From positions 7,093,359 through 7,157,358 of the forward strand of contig NC_089325.1 in the NCBI RefSeq assembly GCF_036669915.1: a DNA stretch of 64,000 bases, read 5' to 3'. The translations under genes were made by a program, and so were the position numbers. Shown piece by piece: positions 25,201-37,500 of this stretch. Source of the stretch: Pocillopora verrucosa (taxonomy: Eukaryota > Cnidaria > Anthozoa > Scleractinia > Pocilloporidae). Within the stretch, counting starts at the first letter, position 1, and the number at the start of each line of letters is the position of its first letter. The notes under the pieces were generated by a model. It was not told the origin of the DNA, made no database searches, and saw only the letters and a program-made list of their open reading frames with translations.

Positions 25201-27261
25201 ATTTTGAAAGATTGTAGAATTCAGGAAATTTCCTAAATGATTATCAAAATAGTTAAGATCATGTCTCATTTTTCTCTGCAAAACAAAACTTGTAAAATAT
25301 TTGTTCATGACAAACTACAGCATTACTGAGTGAAGTGAATTTCTTTATTGATATTTCCCAAATGTTCCTTAACAGAGAGAGGTGACTCTCCCTTTCCTTG
25401 TGTTAAAGTAGAACTTGTACCTTGGTGTTTCATAGAGGGTTATTTCACATAGCCCAGTGGAACTGTTAAGTGTTTTGTATTTATGCAAAGTTTGTGAAAT
25501 GTTAATTTAGTTCCATAAAACATGTTGATAATTGAAGAGATGTGTATGTAAACTGTGTAAATTTATCAGTTTTGTGTACAGGATAAGTTTACATTATTTC
25601 TGAATGTGCAACCCTCCACACCAGCAAACAGATTCTGATTTACTGGAATGATAATTTTTCTGATTGAATTTATTTACAGATTTGTCAAATACTTCACAAT
25701 GTTTGCAAAAAGGAGGGCTTGACTATTCCAGCAGAGCTTTCTAAGAGAATCGCTGAGAAGTCAAATAGGAATCTACGGAGGGCGCTGCTGATGTGTGAAG
25801 CTTGCAGAGTTCAACAGTAAGAGCTTCACAGTTAGACTGTACAGTGTACAGCCTAAAAATAATGACTAACAAAGCATAATTAGTGCAATTATGTGGAGGT
25901 TACCCTCAGAAGTACTAGACTATGGGTTGAATGGTCTAGGTTCAAGTTTTGGTTGGGATCAGAGTGTTATGTTCTTGAACAAGACAGTCACAGTGTCTCT
26001 CTCTCTCTCTCCCTGCCAAGGAGTGTAGGTGAGCACCAGCTAACCCTTAGGCAACTTGGTTAAATTTGGGAGGTAACCTTTGTACTTGGGGGAGTAGCAA
26101 CACTCACACCTTTTTCCTATACAATTACTTCTCAATTGCATTCCTGATCTTACCTTTTTTACATTGCATGCATGTGCAGGTACCCTTTCTCGCCTGATCA
26201 ACCTGTTCAAGAGGCAGACTGGGAGGTGTATTTGAGGGACACTGCACAGCAAATTGTTGAGCAACAAACACCTAAAAGGTCAGGTTACAACTTGCATTGC
26301 AATTCAATCCTGTTTGGTGGATATCTGCCATTGAATTAAAGTAATCATGCCAAGCAAGATGTTAGAAAAACATGCTAGTCAATTGATTGACTTAAAAAGG
26401 AGTGCATGCACATATTGATGGTACCTATCACACAATGCCCTGCTACTGTAAGAGCAAGCTAAAGTAATGCATGTACATGTTCACCCATGCTAAATGTGGC
26501 TTTGTTACTGACCTCAGTAATAGATACAGGGTTAATCTGTATTTTGTTGTTTTTTAATTTTGATTTTTTGTTCATGTATATTCAGGTTGCTAGAGATAAG
26601 AGGTAGATTTTATGAACTCTTGACCCACTGCATTCCTCCTGATGTAATATTTAAGGTAAGAGAATAATTATTATTGTAGTCAAAAAAGGGACAGACTCAC
26701 GCCTCTTCCATACATACATACATATACTTTATTTAAGCTCGAAATTCAGTGTAGCTGTAGAGCTAATATCTTCGAGAAAAAAAAGCTAAAATGAAATAAA
26801 AATATGCTATCTTACAATTTCAATATTATTTATAAACTATATACAACTAAAAGCTAAGAGAGAAAACTAAGAGGGAAACAATTAAAACTTTTTTCAATAA
26901 AACTTTTTTCTTGCTGTCAAAATTGTTGAAAAATTGGCTGTGATAAAATGAAGGTTACATAAATAGCTCCTATGCTTTGAAAGTTTGTGTTTGACCAGTC
27001 ACACCACAAGTAAGCTAAAAAACCTAATCTTTTATGTAGACACACTGACTGAGCTATCCTGTGGTTTTGTAGGGTCTGATCAAAGAATTAGTGACCAACT
27101 GTGATGGCAGTTTAAAAGCAGAAGTAACAGAAATGGCTGCCCACTATGAACACCGTATTCATCAGGGAAATAAGGCCATTTACCACTTAGAGGCTTTTGT
27201 GGCAAAGTTTATGAGTATTTACAAACGCTTCTTGGAGGAAGGAATGGCAGATTTGTTTTAG
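22226..27261 (+). CDS. RFC3: Replication factor C subunit 3, complete, nine exons
   Basis: Clamp-loader small subunit; with RFC1, 2, 4 and 5 it loads PCNA on DNA in the nucleus for replication and repair. Coding exons are 22226-22312, 22679-22816, 23085-23152, 24237-24334, 24934-25115, 25680-25816, 26180-26278, 26586-26655 and 27073-27261. All junctions are GT-AG and in phase, giving 1068 nt and 355 aa, against 356 in human. The protein begins [10 protein letters not shown]. It has the RFC3-type Walker [10 protein letters not shown] (residues 41-49), LTEVDRL where Walker B lies, the SRC motif in IRSRC, and the C-terminal collar region with [12 protein letters not shown] and [13 protein letters not shown]. 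As in other RFC3 proteins, the Walker A carries KKT. An AATAAA signal lies at 27337. Introns 3 and 6 hold SINEs. I see no defects. Confidence 0.97.
23185..23475 (+). mobile_element. tRNA-derived SINE (type 1) in RFC3 intron 3
   Basis: A box A-like GTTAGCTCTTGTTGTAGAGC (about 23196-23215) and a box B-like AGTTCAAGCCCC (23242-23253) head a body containing GACATCTGAAAATGGTTAGA and CCATAGGCCCTGTCTCC. I recognise it as a family common in cnidarian genomes, from memory. It is diverged and likely inactive. Confidence 0.7.
23905..24113 (-). mobile_element. tRNA-derived SINE (type 2) in RFC3 intron 3, antisense
   Basis: The reverse complement carries the same body as the SINE at 60600-60846: GTACCCATTT-type, GCAGGG/GCAAGG and CCATCC blocks and a GCGCTTATCC-like end. 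A tRNA-like start (GTAGTCTAATGGTTTGTGCG on the minus strand) lies near 24110. It appears internally shortened next to the head. Confidence 0.65.
25890..26105 (+). mobile_element. tRNA-derived SINE (type 2) in RFC3 intron 6
   Basis: The sense copy shows GGTTCAAGTTTTGG (box B-like), TGTTCTTGAACAAGACAGTC, CAGTGTCTCTCTC, a degraded CCCAGGAGT-like block, GAGCACCAGC, then GGTAACC and GGGGGAGTAGC. It is diverged, with an expanded CT run. Confidence 0.65.
26738..26778. repeat. CTCGAA...TTCGAG repeat, copy 1
   Basis: CTCGAAATTCAGTGTAGCT followed by TAATATCTTCGAGAA, preceded by CATA repeats. The same core recurs at 43079-43120. The ends CTCGAA and TTCGAG are inverted. It may be the tail of a retroelement. 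Confidence 0.5.
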
Positions 27262-27336
27262 GATTAGGGCCATTGTTGCGTTGGAATTAACACTTAAAAA
27301 TGAAAAAAATCTTGTAAACTTTAGGAAATAAGCATC

Positions 27337-27342
27337 AATAAA
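27337..27342 (+). terminator. RFC3 polyadenylation signal AATAAA
   Basis: A canonical hexamer 76 nt after the RFC3 stop codon, with GT/T-rich sequence following. Confidence 0.55.
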
Positions 27343-29931
27343 TGATGTATATTTGTGCTAAACTAGTTGCTTCCTCTGTCTCCCCCTACTCCTCTTCCAC
27401 CCCCTCCCCCCTCGAGTTTGGACTTTGTTTAGAATCCGGCATGCAACAACATGTCTCTTTGTTTATTAGCAACAACCTGAACAAGACAATACTTTATGGA
27501 AATTACGTATCGACCGACCCATCACATAAGGGACTTTTAATGTTTGTTCAACAACAGGAACTGTTGTGTTTGAAGCAAAGTTCGAGTTTTATCCAAAGAG
27601 TTCTGCAAACTAACAACGACGTAGATTGCGCTCGCCATCTTTCCTTAGTTTTTTGTCTATCAATTAAAATTGATACTACTCGGGGCCAAGTTTACAAAGA
27701 AACTGTGGCACTGGCTCGATGGGAGGTAATGCAAGATTATTTTGTTTAATCAACTGAGTTGATAATTTACATTGGTCACCGTGATTGACATTTCGAGCGT
27801 TAGCCCTTCGTTAGAGCAGAAGAATGTGTTCGGCTTTGGTTTCAAGTACTCTTCTTGTTTCCTCTTTCTCTCTTCCTTGTCGGTTATGTGCGCTAGGTTT
27901 AATATTAAAATTACACTTCCGGCAAGACTTACATGTCGTGACTTTCCGCAGTCACGTGTAAGGCCGTGAAAACACATTCTTTCGAAGTAATTGAGCTAAT
28001 TATAATAACTGAAAATGCTTTGAGTGCATTTTGCGTCTAAGTCAGTTGCGCACTGTTAAACTTTCAAAGTTATAGACACGTTGTGCTGAGCAGCTTCCTA
28101 AAGGGTACAGCCGTATAGATTTAAGTTTCTTACCGAAAAAACTGCAGGTGAGTTCATCAGAATGTTGCTAGATTGTTGTGACGAAATGAGCCGAAATTTG
28201 ACCATGAAGTTTATTTCAAAGCATGCATCCATACACTAATCGGAATAGCTCTAAACTTTTGATTTAAGCCACAAAATCAGAGATTGCATTCCTACAGTAG
28301 CATGGCTTCTGTAATTCATTTGTTACTCCCCTGAGAGGAACTAAACCGATAAGTGGTGGTTTACCCGTGCGGTTCAATGACTGTGATAAATAAACGACGA
28401 CGGCCGGACGTTGTGTCGAAAACGAACCTTCCACTCCTTCGATGCGTTTCTTTAAGAAGTTCACTCATTGCTGAATTCATTTTTATGCTTTTATTGGAAC
28501 CTTTTCCCTGCGAAGTATGTGCTTTCGATCGAGAGACAAAGCGGATCATTCACTAATAACCACGGCCTGTAGTGAGCTCCTCAACGCTCAGTTAACAAAT
28601 ATCAAGAAGTAGTGGAACCCTCGGCGCAGTGATACCTGAATGTAACCGACACTGTTTAGAAGCGATTGTTTGAAATATCACCGCACTACAGAATTTATTC
28701 TGATTTGAGACTTTTTGTAGCAAGTTTTCATGTAGGAAGTATACGCTTTCGAGAGAAGAATGGATCATGAAGATCACTCTACACTGAAATGAGTATGGAA
28801 GCGAAAGCTCGTCTATAGCTTAATTAGACTGTCAGGAACTCGAAAGCGAAACTGTTCAAGCGTAAGAGCTCCAGAAGTTTTTTCGTTTAGGTTAGAAGTT
28901 CTCCCTGTATTTGTTTTCAAGTTTTTTTCTTTTTTTTGCTTAATGTTCAGGATTTGGGACAATTTTGGTTCTCAAAGTCATACAGACATGAAAAAATTCT
29001 AGAAAAGTCTGTCATGACAGTTGAACCGTAAAGGCCGGCTTTACAAAGATTTATTTTTAGAAAAGTTCAAACGCAATGATTATGCCTGCAGCAGACACGA
29101 AACTTTCATTTTCGATTTTAACTTGAATCTTCAGCAAACTCGCAAGGCAATGTTTCATGCTATGTTGCGTCCTAGCCTCTTTGAAGGCTCTGCATCATTA
29201 AAAAATATTGCTACTGACATGTTTTATTGTCAATGTCAACCGCCAAGCTCAGTGCTTTTAAAGAATTCTTCGAATTCTGCTTCGAGACCTTTTTAATTTG
29301 TATCTCAGTTTATACACAGTCCATCAGACCAAAAAAACAGACTTAGAAACTTGCGAAAATGAAAATGCTGGTATCTGAAAATTCACCTGCCTGCCATGGT
29401 TTGAAAGTGAAGAGTTTTTTTTCTGTGTGCGTGAGCGTCTGTACGTAAACAACTTCATGTAAATACTGTCCAGTGTATTTGCACAATTTTTTGTAGAAGT
29501 TTCTGTTAGCAGGCTGTTGTATTCGTGGGATCAGTGATCAAACTATTCCTTTACCCCAAAACGTTTTTGCTCCGTATCAAAATGAAGTGCAGATGAAGAA
29601 CATTTCTTGACAACAAATGATCTAGCTTATCTCAAGCATATCGGACGATGTTTTTACTCTAATGCAAATTCAAACAAAAGGTACAAGATTAAATTTCGTC
29701 AGTATTAAGACAGGAGATGTATAGCGACCTTTCCTGTGAATTAAAGTCGTTTTCGAACTACTGCCGCGTATTTGGAAAATATTTCACAGTGAAATTAGCA
29801 CAAGTCAAGAAGAATAAATGCGAGTGAGCCGACATAATGCTCATTTCTTAGGACAGAAAAACTCGATTTACTGTGCTACACGTTTTCCTCACAATTATAT
29901 TTTTAATTCATTTGGTATTTTATGTTCCTAG
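27343..29931. other. Intergenic between RFC3 and the cysteine-rich gene
   Basis: It contains R1 copy D and several chance ORFs of 60-135 codons without recognisable domains. The patch 28300-28560 has open frames on both strands and slightly higher GC but no family match. Confidence 0.4.
27685..27818 (-). repeat. Dispersed repeat family R1, copy D
   Basis: An antisense copy, diverged at its first half (AAGAAACTGTGGCACTGGCT). It is clear at TCAACTGAGTTGATAA and in the final ATTTCGAGCGTTAGCCCTTC block. Confidence 0.78.
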
Positions 29932-29954
29932 ATCAGGTAGTCTTGACTTTTCTC

Positions 29955-31318
29955 ATGATGAAGATAAGCTTCCCATTAGCACTGCTCCTTCAAATTCTAT
30001 TCCTGTCTGCCGTATTTCAACTCATCAATGGACAAGGGGGATCCTGTGAACAGACGTCGAACACGACCCGATCTCAAATCTGCCTGACAGGAGTGTGTGA
30101 TCTTCAGTGCGGAAATACTGCGGACTATTCTCAATGTGACCAGGTTTGTGTGGTGGAACCTTGCCCAAATATCAGCTGCAACTCTTCAAGTTGTTATCAG
30201 CGATGCCTGTCAGGAAAGTGTAATTCAGTTGAATGTTCCGGCGACGATTGCACCCAGACTTGCCTCAGAAACTGCTCCCTGGTGAACTGCACTGCAACAT
30301 CGAAGTGTACTCAACACTGCGAGAAGGGAAACTGTGGCTTACTCGCCAGCGGTGCAGACGTAGTTCAAAATTGCGCCGAGAATTGCTCACATGTGGAATG
30401 TAAGGCTGACAACTGCAAGCAAGGCTGCGAGGGGGAGGGGTGTGGACTCGAGTGCTCCAAAGGTAAGTCCTTTGAAAAAGAAAAAGAAGAAGAAGAAGAA
30501 AAGAGGAAGAATAAGCAGGATAAAAGGGAAAAAAGAGGGCTACAAATGAGCTCAGGTGGCTTTTGACATCGCTGATCCTAGGAGCAGACAGGCCGCTTGT
30601 CGCATGTAAATCCAGTATAGAACGTAACTTGCTGTTAGTTCTCCTCATAGTTCAGTTATTAGTGCATCCGAATGAGAAATTGGAACAAGCTAAACTCAAA
30701 AAATTATTTTTACGATCTCTTATAGGTACCAAGGACTGTACACAGAGTTGCAAAGGGCCTTGCAAAATTCAGTGCGAAGCTTCAAAGTGTGAAAGTAATT
30801 GCATAGGAGGCAGCTGCAACTTGAAGTGCATGAACAGCGACTCCGAATCTTGTCAACAAACCTGCGCGCAAGGAGCCTGCGATATCAAGTGCACAGCGAA
30901 AGAATGCAAAAGTGAATGCTTGGGAGGCAATTGCGCCAATTTCAATTGTACTACTGACCAAGGTGACTGCAGCCAGGTCTGCGAAAAAAACTGCACCAAC
31001 ATGAGATGCAAGGCAAAGGAGTGTCAACAGACCTGCACAAAGGGACATTGCAAAATGCATTGTGAGACGGGTTCAGACATGTGTGTTATGTCCTGTCCTG
31101 GTGGAAATTGCTTGTTGGAGTGCAATGGAAGCAAGTGTAAACGCGACTGTAAAGGAGGCTATTGCGAGTATACCGGAACAGGTGTGGAAGTGAAAGACCC
31201 TACTGTGAAACCGTCAGTGCAGTCTACAACTCCTAAAGCTGACGCAAAAGGATTGGTCGTCACGTATTTGTCTTTCCTACTGCCTGTGATGTCAGCATAT
31301 GTCCTGTCTGGCCATTAA
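29955..31318 (+). CDS. Secreted cysteine-repeat protein, two exons, possible GPI anchor
   Basis: Join of 29955-30462 and 30726-31318, 366 aa; donor GGTAAGTCC and acceptor CTTATAG keep the frame. A signal peptide (MMKISFPLALLLQILFLSAV, residues 1 to about 27) precedes about 290 residues holding 57 cysteines by my count. The pattern is a loose repeat, C-x3/4-C-x4-8-C-x3-C-x3/4, of about 18-21 residues. Examples are CKIQC/SKC/SNC, CDIKC/KEC/SEC and CKMHC/DMC/MSC, often followed by GGN or GGS. Several NCS/NCT glycosylation sequons lie in the N-terminal half. After the last Cys there is a Thr/Ser/Pro linker and a hydrophobic C-terminus (GLVVTYLSFLLPVMSAYVLS) typical of a GPI-anchor signal. I do not recognise the family. 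Disulphide-rich surface or matrix roles are possible. An in-frame Met at 29922 is an alternative start, but a likely acceptor (TTCCTAG) falls between it and 29955. Confidence 0.78.
30463..30725 (+). other. Intron of the cysteine-repeat gene with a purine tract
   Basis: A short intron whose 5' third is a GAA/GGA-rich purine tract (about 30470-30540). The open frame running into it is read-through of the intron, not a real protein end. Confidence 0.8.
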
Positions 31319-34300
31319 TTCTGACAGTCCTGGATAAAAACTTCGACCGAGAGTGATACTTGTTATGCGAGCACCATACTTAATGGCTCGGTTGTTTTTC
31401 ATTGAACATTTTAGTTTTTGCACAGAGTTAGGAATTTCATAACATTGTGTCAACTAAACTGTAAGTTGTATTAGTTGAAGTTGTATTAGTTGTATTAGCA
31501 AATGCTGCTGTTTTCGCTGATTTAAAACAGGGCCTTACTCGGCAACCTACGTGTAGCCGTACCCTCCTCCTCAAAGTGAAACCTTGCGGGGGGAGAGTAC
31601 GGCGTTGAGGTAATTTTAAAGAAACGTAATCGCTTTTGTAACCACTGTGTTTCTGACACTGCTGAATTATAATCCCATCATAATAAAAGTTGACAATATT
31701 TCTAACGCATCCCATGAAAAGCTTTTACATGGTTATGAGAGTATAATCCTCTCTACGGATCCTAGGTAATGCATATGTTGATTAGATATTTTAGACGATG
31801 TAATAGTTCCCAGTTAAGCATTCATTCGAAGGTCACAGTGAACGCTGAATTTGATTATTCTTCGTCCAACTCAACTTGATTATCAGGCAGCTAAATACAC
31901 ATGGATATAAAACATTTAAACAAGCCATTAACTAACAATCAGCTAAACCCTCCAATATTTTTTCATTAATTTCAATGGAACATGCAAAATTTCTTTCATT
32001 TCAAGGGAACCACAAAATATTTGTTTGATAAGAGAGCAAAGTGATAAAATGGAAAGAATCACCACAAAAGGAATGCTTATGGCGAAGGGTGGACAAGATT
32101 GATGTGTTTTTGACAAGCGATCTGTTGTTCATTTGCGTGGGACGCCTTGTTTTTTCAGTTGAACGTCATCATTTGGTATCATGCTATTACTCATTAAAAT
32201 GTTGTATACAAAAAGCTTTTCCATGATGATGTAATTTCCTTCTTGAGGAAATGTACTTATTACGTATCTGCTGTTTCTAAGTTTCTTATTTTTATTTCCA
32301 TGACAAATAGGATTTTGTTCGCGGAAAAATACCCATGACATTCTTTTGGCGCCAAACAGGAACTGTCAATATATATTGAATTTGCATTGAAACGTAGGAA
32401 AATGAGATCTAGTTCCTATTAGTTTTTAAACGAACGCCAGACAACGGCGTGTTTAGGTCACTCTTAAAACTCTTACAAGTTTACTCCGTCGATAAAAACA
32501 ATTTCGCCCATTCCATTAGATTGGAAAAGTGTCAAGGAAAATTTCTAGCGCAGAGTTTCTACTAATTTTCTTTGACATGTGTCACATTTGTCTCGGCATG
32601 ATCTATATACACAAGGAAATATAATTTTTTCCTTGATAAATTTCTTCTTTTAGAAGTTATCTTGGCCATAGAGTAACATGTAATTCTTAAGACAATGGAA
32701 GGCTCCCAAGGAAAAGTGTTATATTTTTTCACAGCAAAATTCCCGCTGCTGATGACGCAACTCAGTGAAACACCAATTTAGCATGAGCGTTATTTTTGAC
32801 GATGGACGGCTATTGATTATACGTCTTGCTTGTTATTCGTCTGGGAGCCTATTTGGGAAGAACAAAGAGGAGAGCGTATAAATCTCCACTGAAAATGACG
32901 CAAATGGATTCATCATTCATAAAAATGAGAGCTTCAGTTTGAATCAAAATAATTAGCCTGTAAACAACTCTTTCCTCGTGGAAGTGAGATCATGGCAACC
33001 TCAGACATCCGTCAACAAACCGACGTTAGTCGCTAAAATGGCTCTAATTACATTAGAAATAAAATCTCAAAAAAATACTGTTCCATCATTTTGTGGTATG
33101 ATCCACAAACATTTAGATACGGCTGGACAGTCGCCTTTTGTAACCATGGACCGAATTTTTTCTGAGGTAATACTCCAACTCCTTTCGCGGAAGTAATTAT
33201 TGCGATCACACGAAGATACGCTGAGTTATAAAATAATCATGAGATTATGGGAATTTATGCGTGACCCCACCCGTCAGGAAAGTTCAAAGAAGTTATCCAT
33301 CTTCCTGTTTTTCAGTTTTATTCTTCAATTGCTGTTTTTAACGTGCTTTTCGTAAGGTGTCGATGAGGACTGCGTTAGTAAAGTTCTTATCAATTCCCAA
33401 AAGTTTTAAGTCGCAGTAATGATATTTACTTGCCAACTTTTCCTTCTTGTTTTGTTTTGTTTTGTTTTTTTCGTTATTTCTCTTTTTTATTTATGGGCAT
33501 CAAGCCCTAATTGCAATAGCCGATCTTTTGATCTTTTGGACCTATAGGCGGGAAGGTTGCCAAACTCTCTTCTACCCTCTATTAATTTTTCTTTTGTAAT
33601 TGCACTTGTTGTAATTAACATGTAAAAACGCGAGACTTTCAGTTTCTTGTGCAGGAAATCTTTCTAGAAATGGAATCTACGTGAGACTTTTTCCGTGCAA
33701 CGTAAAGCTTTTTTCATTTCCATGTTTACAAGCTGAGCACACATATAGTTCTGTTGATGGGGTAGCCAGATATCTGACGCAAGTAAGTCTGCCAAACATT
33801 ATTGATTTCCAAATGAAGACTTACATCGATCGCAGACTGACTGGTGCCTATATTACTTATCAAAACGATCTTAGTCACTGATTCCTAAAGACCGTTCTGA
33901 CTTTTCTTTTCTTGCAAGACTAAGATTCTATAAATTTGCATGGTGGATAAATCGCTCTTAGCAAGTTTAACGCCAGCGCGCGTATTCTGCCAAAGTCATA
34001 ATTTTCCAGTTTTAATTAAAATCCACTTTATTCTAGTATCTGAAATTTGAATGAAAATAGTTTTCTTTTCATTATTCTAAATAAATTCAGCTGACTTGTC
34101 AAATTCATTCGTAGCTGACATTTTACCAATATTATATATGTTTAGGTTACCATTAAATTTTCTAGCGCGCGTTTGAAAAAATTATCAGTACTATCTCCGT
34201 GCGATATTTCCCTACAAGATGTAGATATTTTATTCATCAAACACCACCGAGGAAAAAACAACAAATATAATTAAGCATTTGAAGCTTTCATGCACATCTG

Positions 34301-34387
34301 TTCGATTTTGTCAAATTCAAATTCGCACCACTTGCGTCACTGACGCGCAGCTTAGAAGTGCGTATGAATTGTCAAAGAGTCGTACAT
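31319..34387. other. Intergenic, no gene seen
   Basis: No recognisable exon. TTGTATTAG short repeats lie near 31460-31497. A palindromic TTTGGCGCCAAA (32345-32356) matches the E2F consensus with no nearby gene. A (TTTTG)n run lies near 33450. Confidence 0.4.
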
Positions 34388-34527
34388 TATATAAACGCCG
34401 CCATTTCTGCTTTCTGTTTTATACACTTATCACCAATACTGAAAGTCCTCGATCGATTCGCGAAAAATTCGCTCGACAGAAGCACGCTCATTGCGTTAAA
34501 ACAATTCTTCGGATCACAATCAACTCG
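34388..34527 (+). promoter_or_regulatory. Possible TATA promoter and non-coding first exon for Sprouty-like gene A
   Basis: TATATAAA at 34388-34395 is followed by a GC-richer patch. A good splice donor (CTCG then GTAAGC) begins at 34528. Sprouty-like gene A has an acceptor at 39752 just before its ATG and needs an upstream exon; this is the best candidate I see. The link across a 5.2-kb intron is inference. Confidence 0.28.
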
Positions 34528-37500
34528 GTAAGCTACAAAATAACTTCTTTTTGTTCAATATTTGCAACTTCGAAAAATTATTTATTTATTTATAAACACT
34601 GTGCGATTTTAAAGGTATTGGCGTGGCTAGCCACACGTGTATAATCTAGTTCGTTTCTAGCGTAAGGTCTTTTGATTTTCTCGCGGTTTATGAAGAAAAC
34701 ATGAAACCCTAATAAAAACTCTTTTCACTGTGGTGTTACTAACTTAGTCGGTTAATTACAGAGTACGGCGCTACGTTTGAGGCAAAAAATGACTGTATAT
34801 TTCCAATTGATTAGTCTGTAACACGGAAAAGAAAACTCCAGGGCTGCTACCAGAGGCAGCCTCATTTGGACCAGAAACAACAAACTCACTGAAAAATCTT
34901 GTCACAGATATTTGCTTACTCGAAACTGTTGTCCTCAAAGGTTCTCAGATGCACGACGACTCCAAAATGGGCAATTTATTGCAAAAAAATATCAGTTAGA
35001 TATTTCTCAAATTTGTAATCAGATTGTTTTTGGCTCTTTCCCTTCATGGCTCTTGTTTAGGCATAACTCACCGTGGTAATTCTCTCGGTTCTGTCTTTCT
35101 TTTTTTTTTTTTAATTCTCGATCTATTCGGATTCAATAAATCACAATAGAACCGCGACAACACGAAAGACAATTTAACCATCCGCGGAAGAAAAGCTGAA
35201 GATGACAACCTATCAGTCAAAGACGTTAATTTTGATGCCTCACTTTGCCAGCGCCTTACACATTTATCAGAAGATCTTTTTGTTCTTCAATAAAATATAG
35301 CTGTGCGACTGCTATAGCTTATTATAAGAACAATGCTTCCAGAAATTATTATTCTTCATTTATACATATTTAATGAGTATTTTTGTGTAACGAGGTCGCT
35401 GGAATATAAAAAAGCAGTCTTCAGTGAGTCTTGCAGACTGGAGAGAGTTAAAACTTTTATATATATATGAAACGAGACAGATGTGTTTTGGGGATGAGAT
35501 ATTTCAGCGAACAAATCACTTTTCTGACAAATGCAGAAATTTCCACGTTTTGGAATATAAAGGGGGGGGAAAATGCGCGTGGGTGATTGTTGCCTGCGAG
35601 TGAGACGTATGCCGTTAGCGCGAGTCTTTCGTTGCACAGATATGGGACCACCAGGACTGTACTTCCTTTAATAGGAAATAAAATACTGGAAGCGAAAAGA
35701 AAAAGTAGCTATTGTAATAAAAATAAAGGGATTTTAATGCTCATTTATTTAACAGCCGATATTGCATCGAGATAAGTTTAATTGGACATTTTAAAGACCT
35801 GAGCTCTGAAGTTACTCAAAGACGGTCCGAAAATTATATTTGCGTCTTCAATCCACGAGATTTATTCGTAAAGAGCAGGGATTTTGACGGGTGGGGAAAA
35901 TCATAGCGGAAAATCGACAAAAAAACAATGGAAGTACAGACACTAAAATGTCTAGTAATCGGGAAAAAAATGAATTATGAGGAAATGATCTTCAAAATTC
36001 CGACCGATCAAAATAGAAACTCTAGAAAGTTCACACAAACATCAAGTTGTTTGCCGGCTAAAAGTTCAGTTGTTTTCCTTGTTTTTGAACTTTAATTACG
36101 GACTCCAAAAATATTTCAGCTCGCCATCCCACTGGTCTGATCGCCACTGAGTTTTACCTGCGTCAGGATTTCCTTTTATCGCCGGTCTCAAGTTGAAGTT
36201 GAAGGTTTTTTGTTGTTGTTGTAGTTGTTGTCAACCTTCTGACTTCTTTTTAAATTCAGTGAAGTATGTGAGAAATCTGCTGAAAATGATTATAGGAAGA
36301 GATTTCGTGCGCTGCAAACGCGCATACGTGTGGCGCCTTCATAAAAGGGCCAAACATGTCTTCATAACCTGTAGAACTCATTGATGGAACTTTTTATTTA
36401 TGGTTAATTACGTCGTTCAATGACTCACTAATTTAGCGGTTTCTCATGATCACAACAACCTTGCACGTGAGTTGATAAAACCAGTTACCTTGCTATACTC
36501 TCCCACCAACGCAGCACCTAAGTGTCTATAGAAACTTACCACCTTTAGCACGGAAAAGTTTGTTTTTTCGGAAACAAGCGCTCGGAATCCAATATTTTGA
36601 CAGTTTCATTGTTGAAGCTTCAGTTCGATAAAGCAAGTTGCCCATGATTTTTTTACTTAGCGATCTATGTCATTTATAATACTTCTTATTTAATATGTAT
36701 CTTTTGATTTATTTTACTTTGGAAAATTTTTTGATACCTTCTCTACGATAAAAGATCGAAAAAATAAAACACCGACCCAAATATAGTTTGTAACGAGCCA
36801 GACTACTCAAAAACTGAAAAAGTTTCCTGACGCGACATAATTGAACACACATGAAATATGAAACGTCGTGTCATGAAAGAGAAGATAACAGACATTTAGT
36901 GTCATAGCTTTATGATCGGTCGTTTGATTTGACAGAGAAAATGTTGATAGCTTTTTGTTCAAGGCAGAAGGGAGATGTTTTCTGAGTTCGTTTGAAATTT
37001 TTCTTTCGCTTTCGGCCCTGCATGAGTAATGCTACCGGTTATAAATCATTTTGGCGACAGTTCTACCTGCAAATGGTTTATCTTTAGAGTATTTTCAAGT
37101 ATTATGACGTCAAAAGAACTGATCAGTTTTCCATATTCACTTTATTATTATTCATAAATGAAGTAGCGGCGAAAACGTGTAACCCTAAGCATATTTTAAT
37201 AGCTAACCGCAATACGTTCGTTTCGACACGAGACAATAACGACAGGTTTTGCAGCTAAAAGATCCTAAACTAGTTTCTAAAGATCAATATCCGCTGACTG
37301 GTGGACAAACGCACTAGGTATGATTCTTCAACAATGGTTTCATTAACATCTCAACGAGCCGAAGAACAATATAAATAGACAAAATAGCTCGTAAGTAAGG
37401 TAGTTGTCCCTGTCATTTTGCGTCAAGGGGCTCTCTAATGGATGCTCAAAATTTTAAAAATATTAGGAAGGTACTTCATATAAAAACTGGGGAAACAGGT

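Noticed and set aside
27342-27749. 135-codon plus-strand ORF downstream of RFC3
   Set aside because: Its end lies in R1 repeat copy D, its start overlaps the RFC3 polyadenylation signal, and it has no recognisable domain. Most likely chance.
29021-29296. 91-codon ORF before the cysteine-rich gene
   Set aside because: No signal peptide, domain or supporting context.
30463-30566. Lys/Glu-rich C-terminus of the first cysteine-rich ORF
   Set aside because: It is intron read-through past a strong GTAAGT donor; the cysteine repeats resume after the acceptor at 30725.
34279-34644. 121-codon plus-strand ORF
   Set aside because: No domain, a TATA-like sequence and a splice donor lie inside it, and composition is not protein-like.
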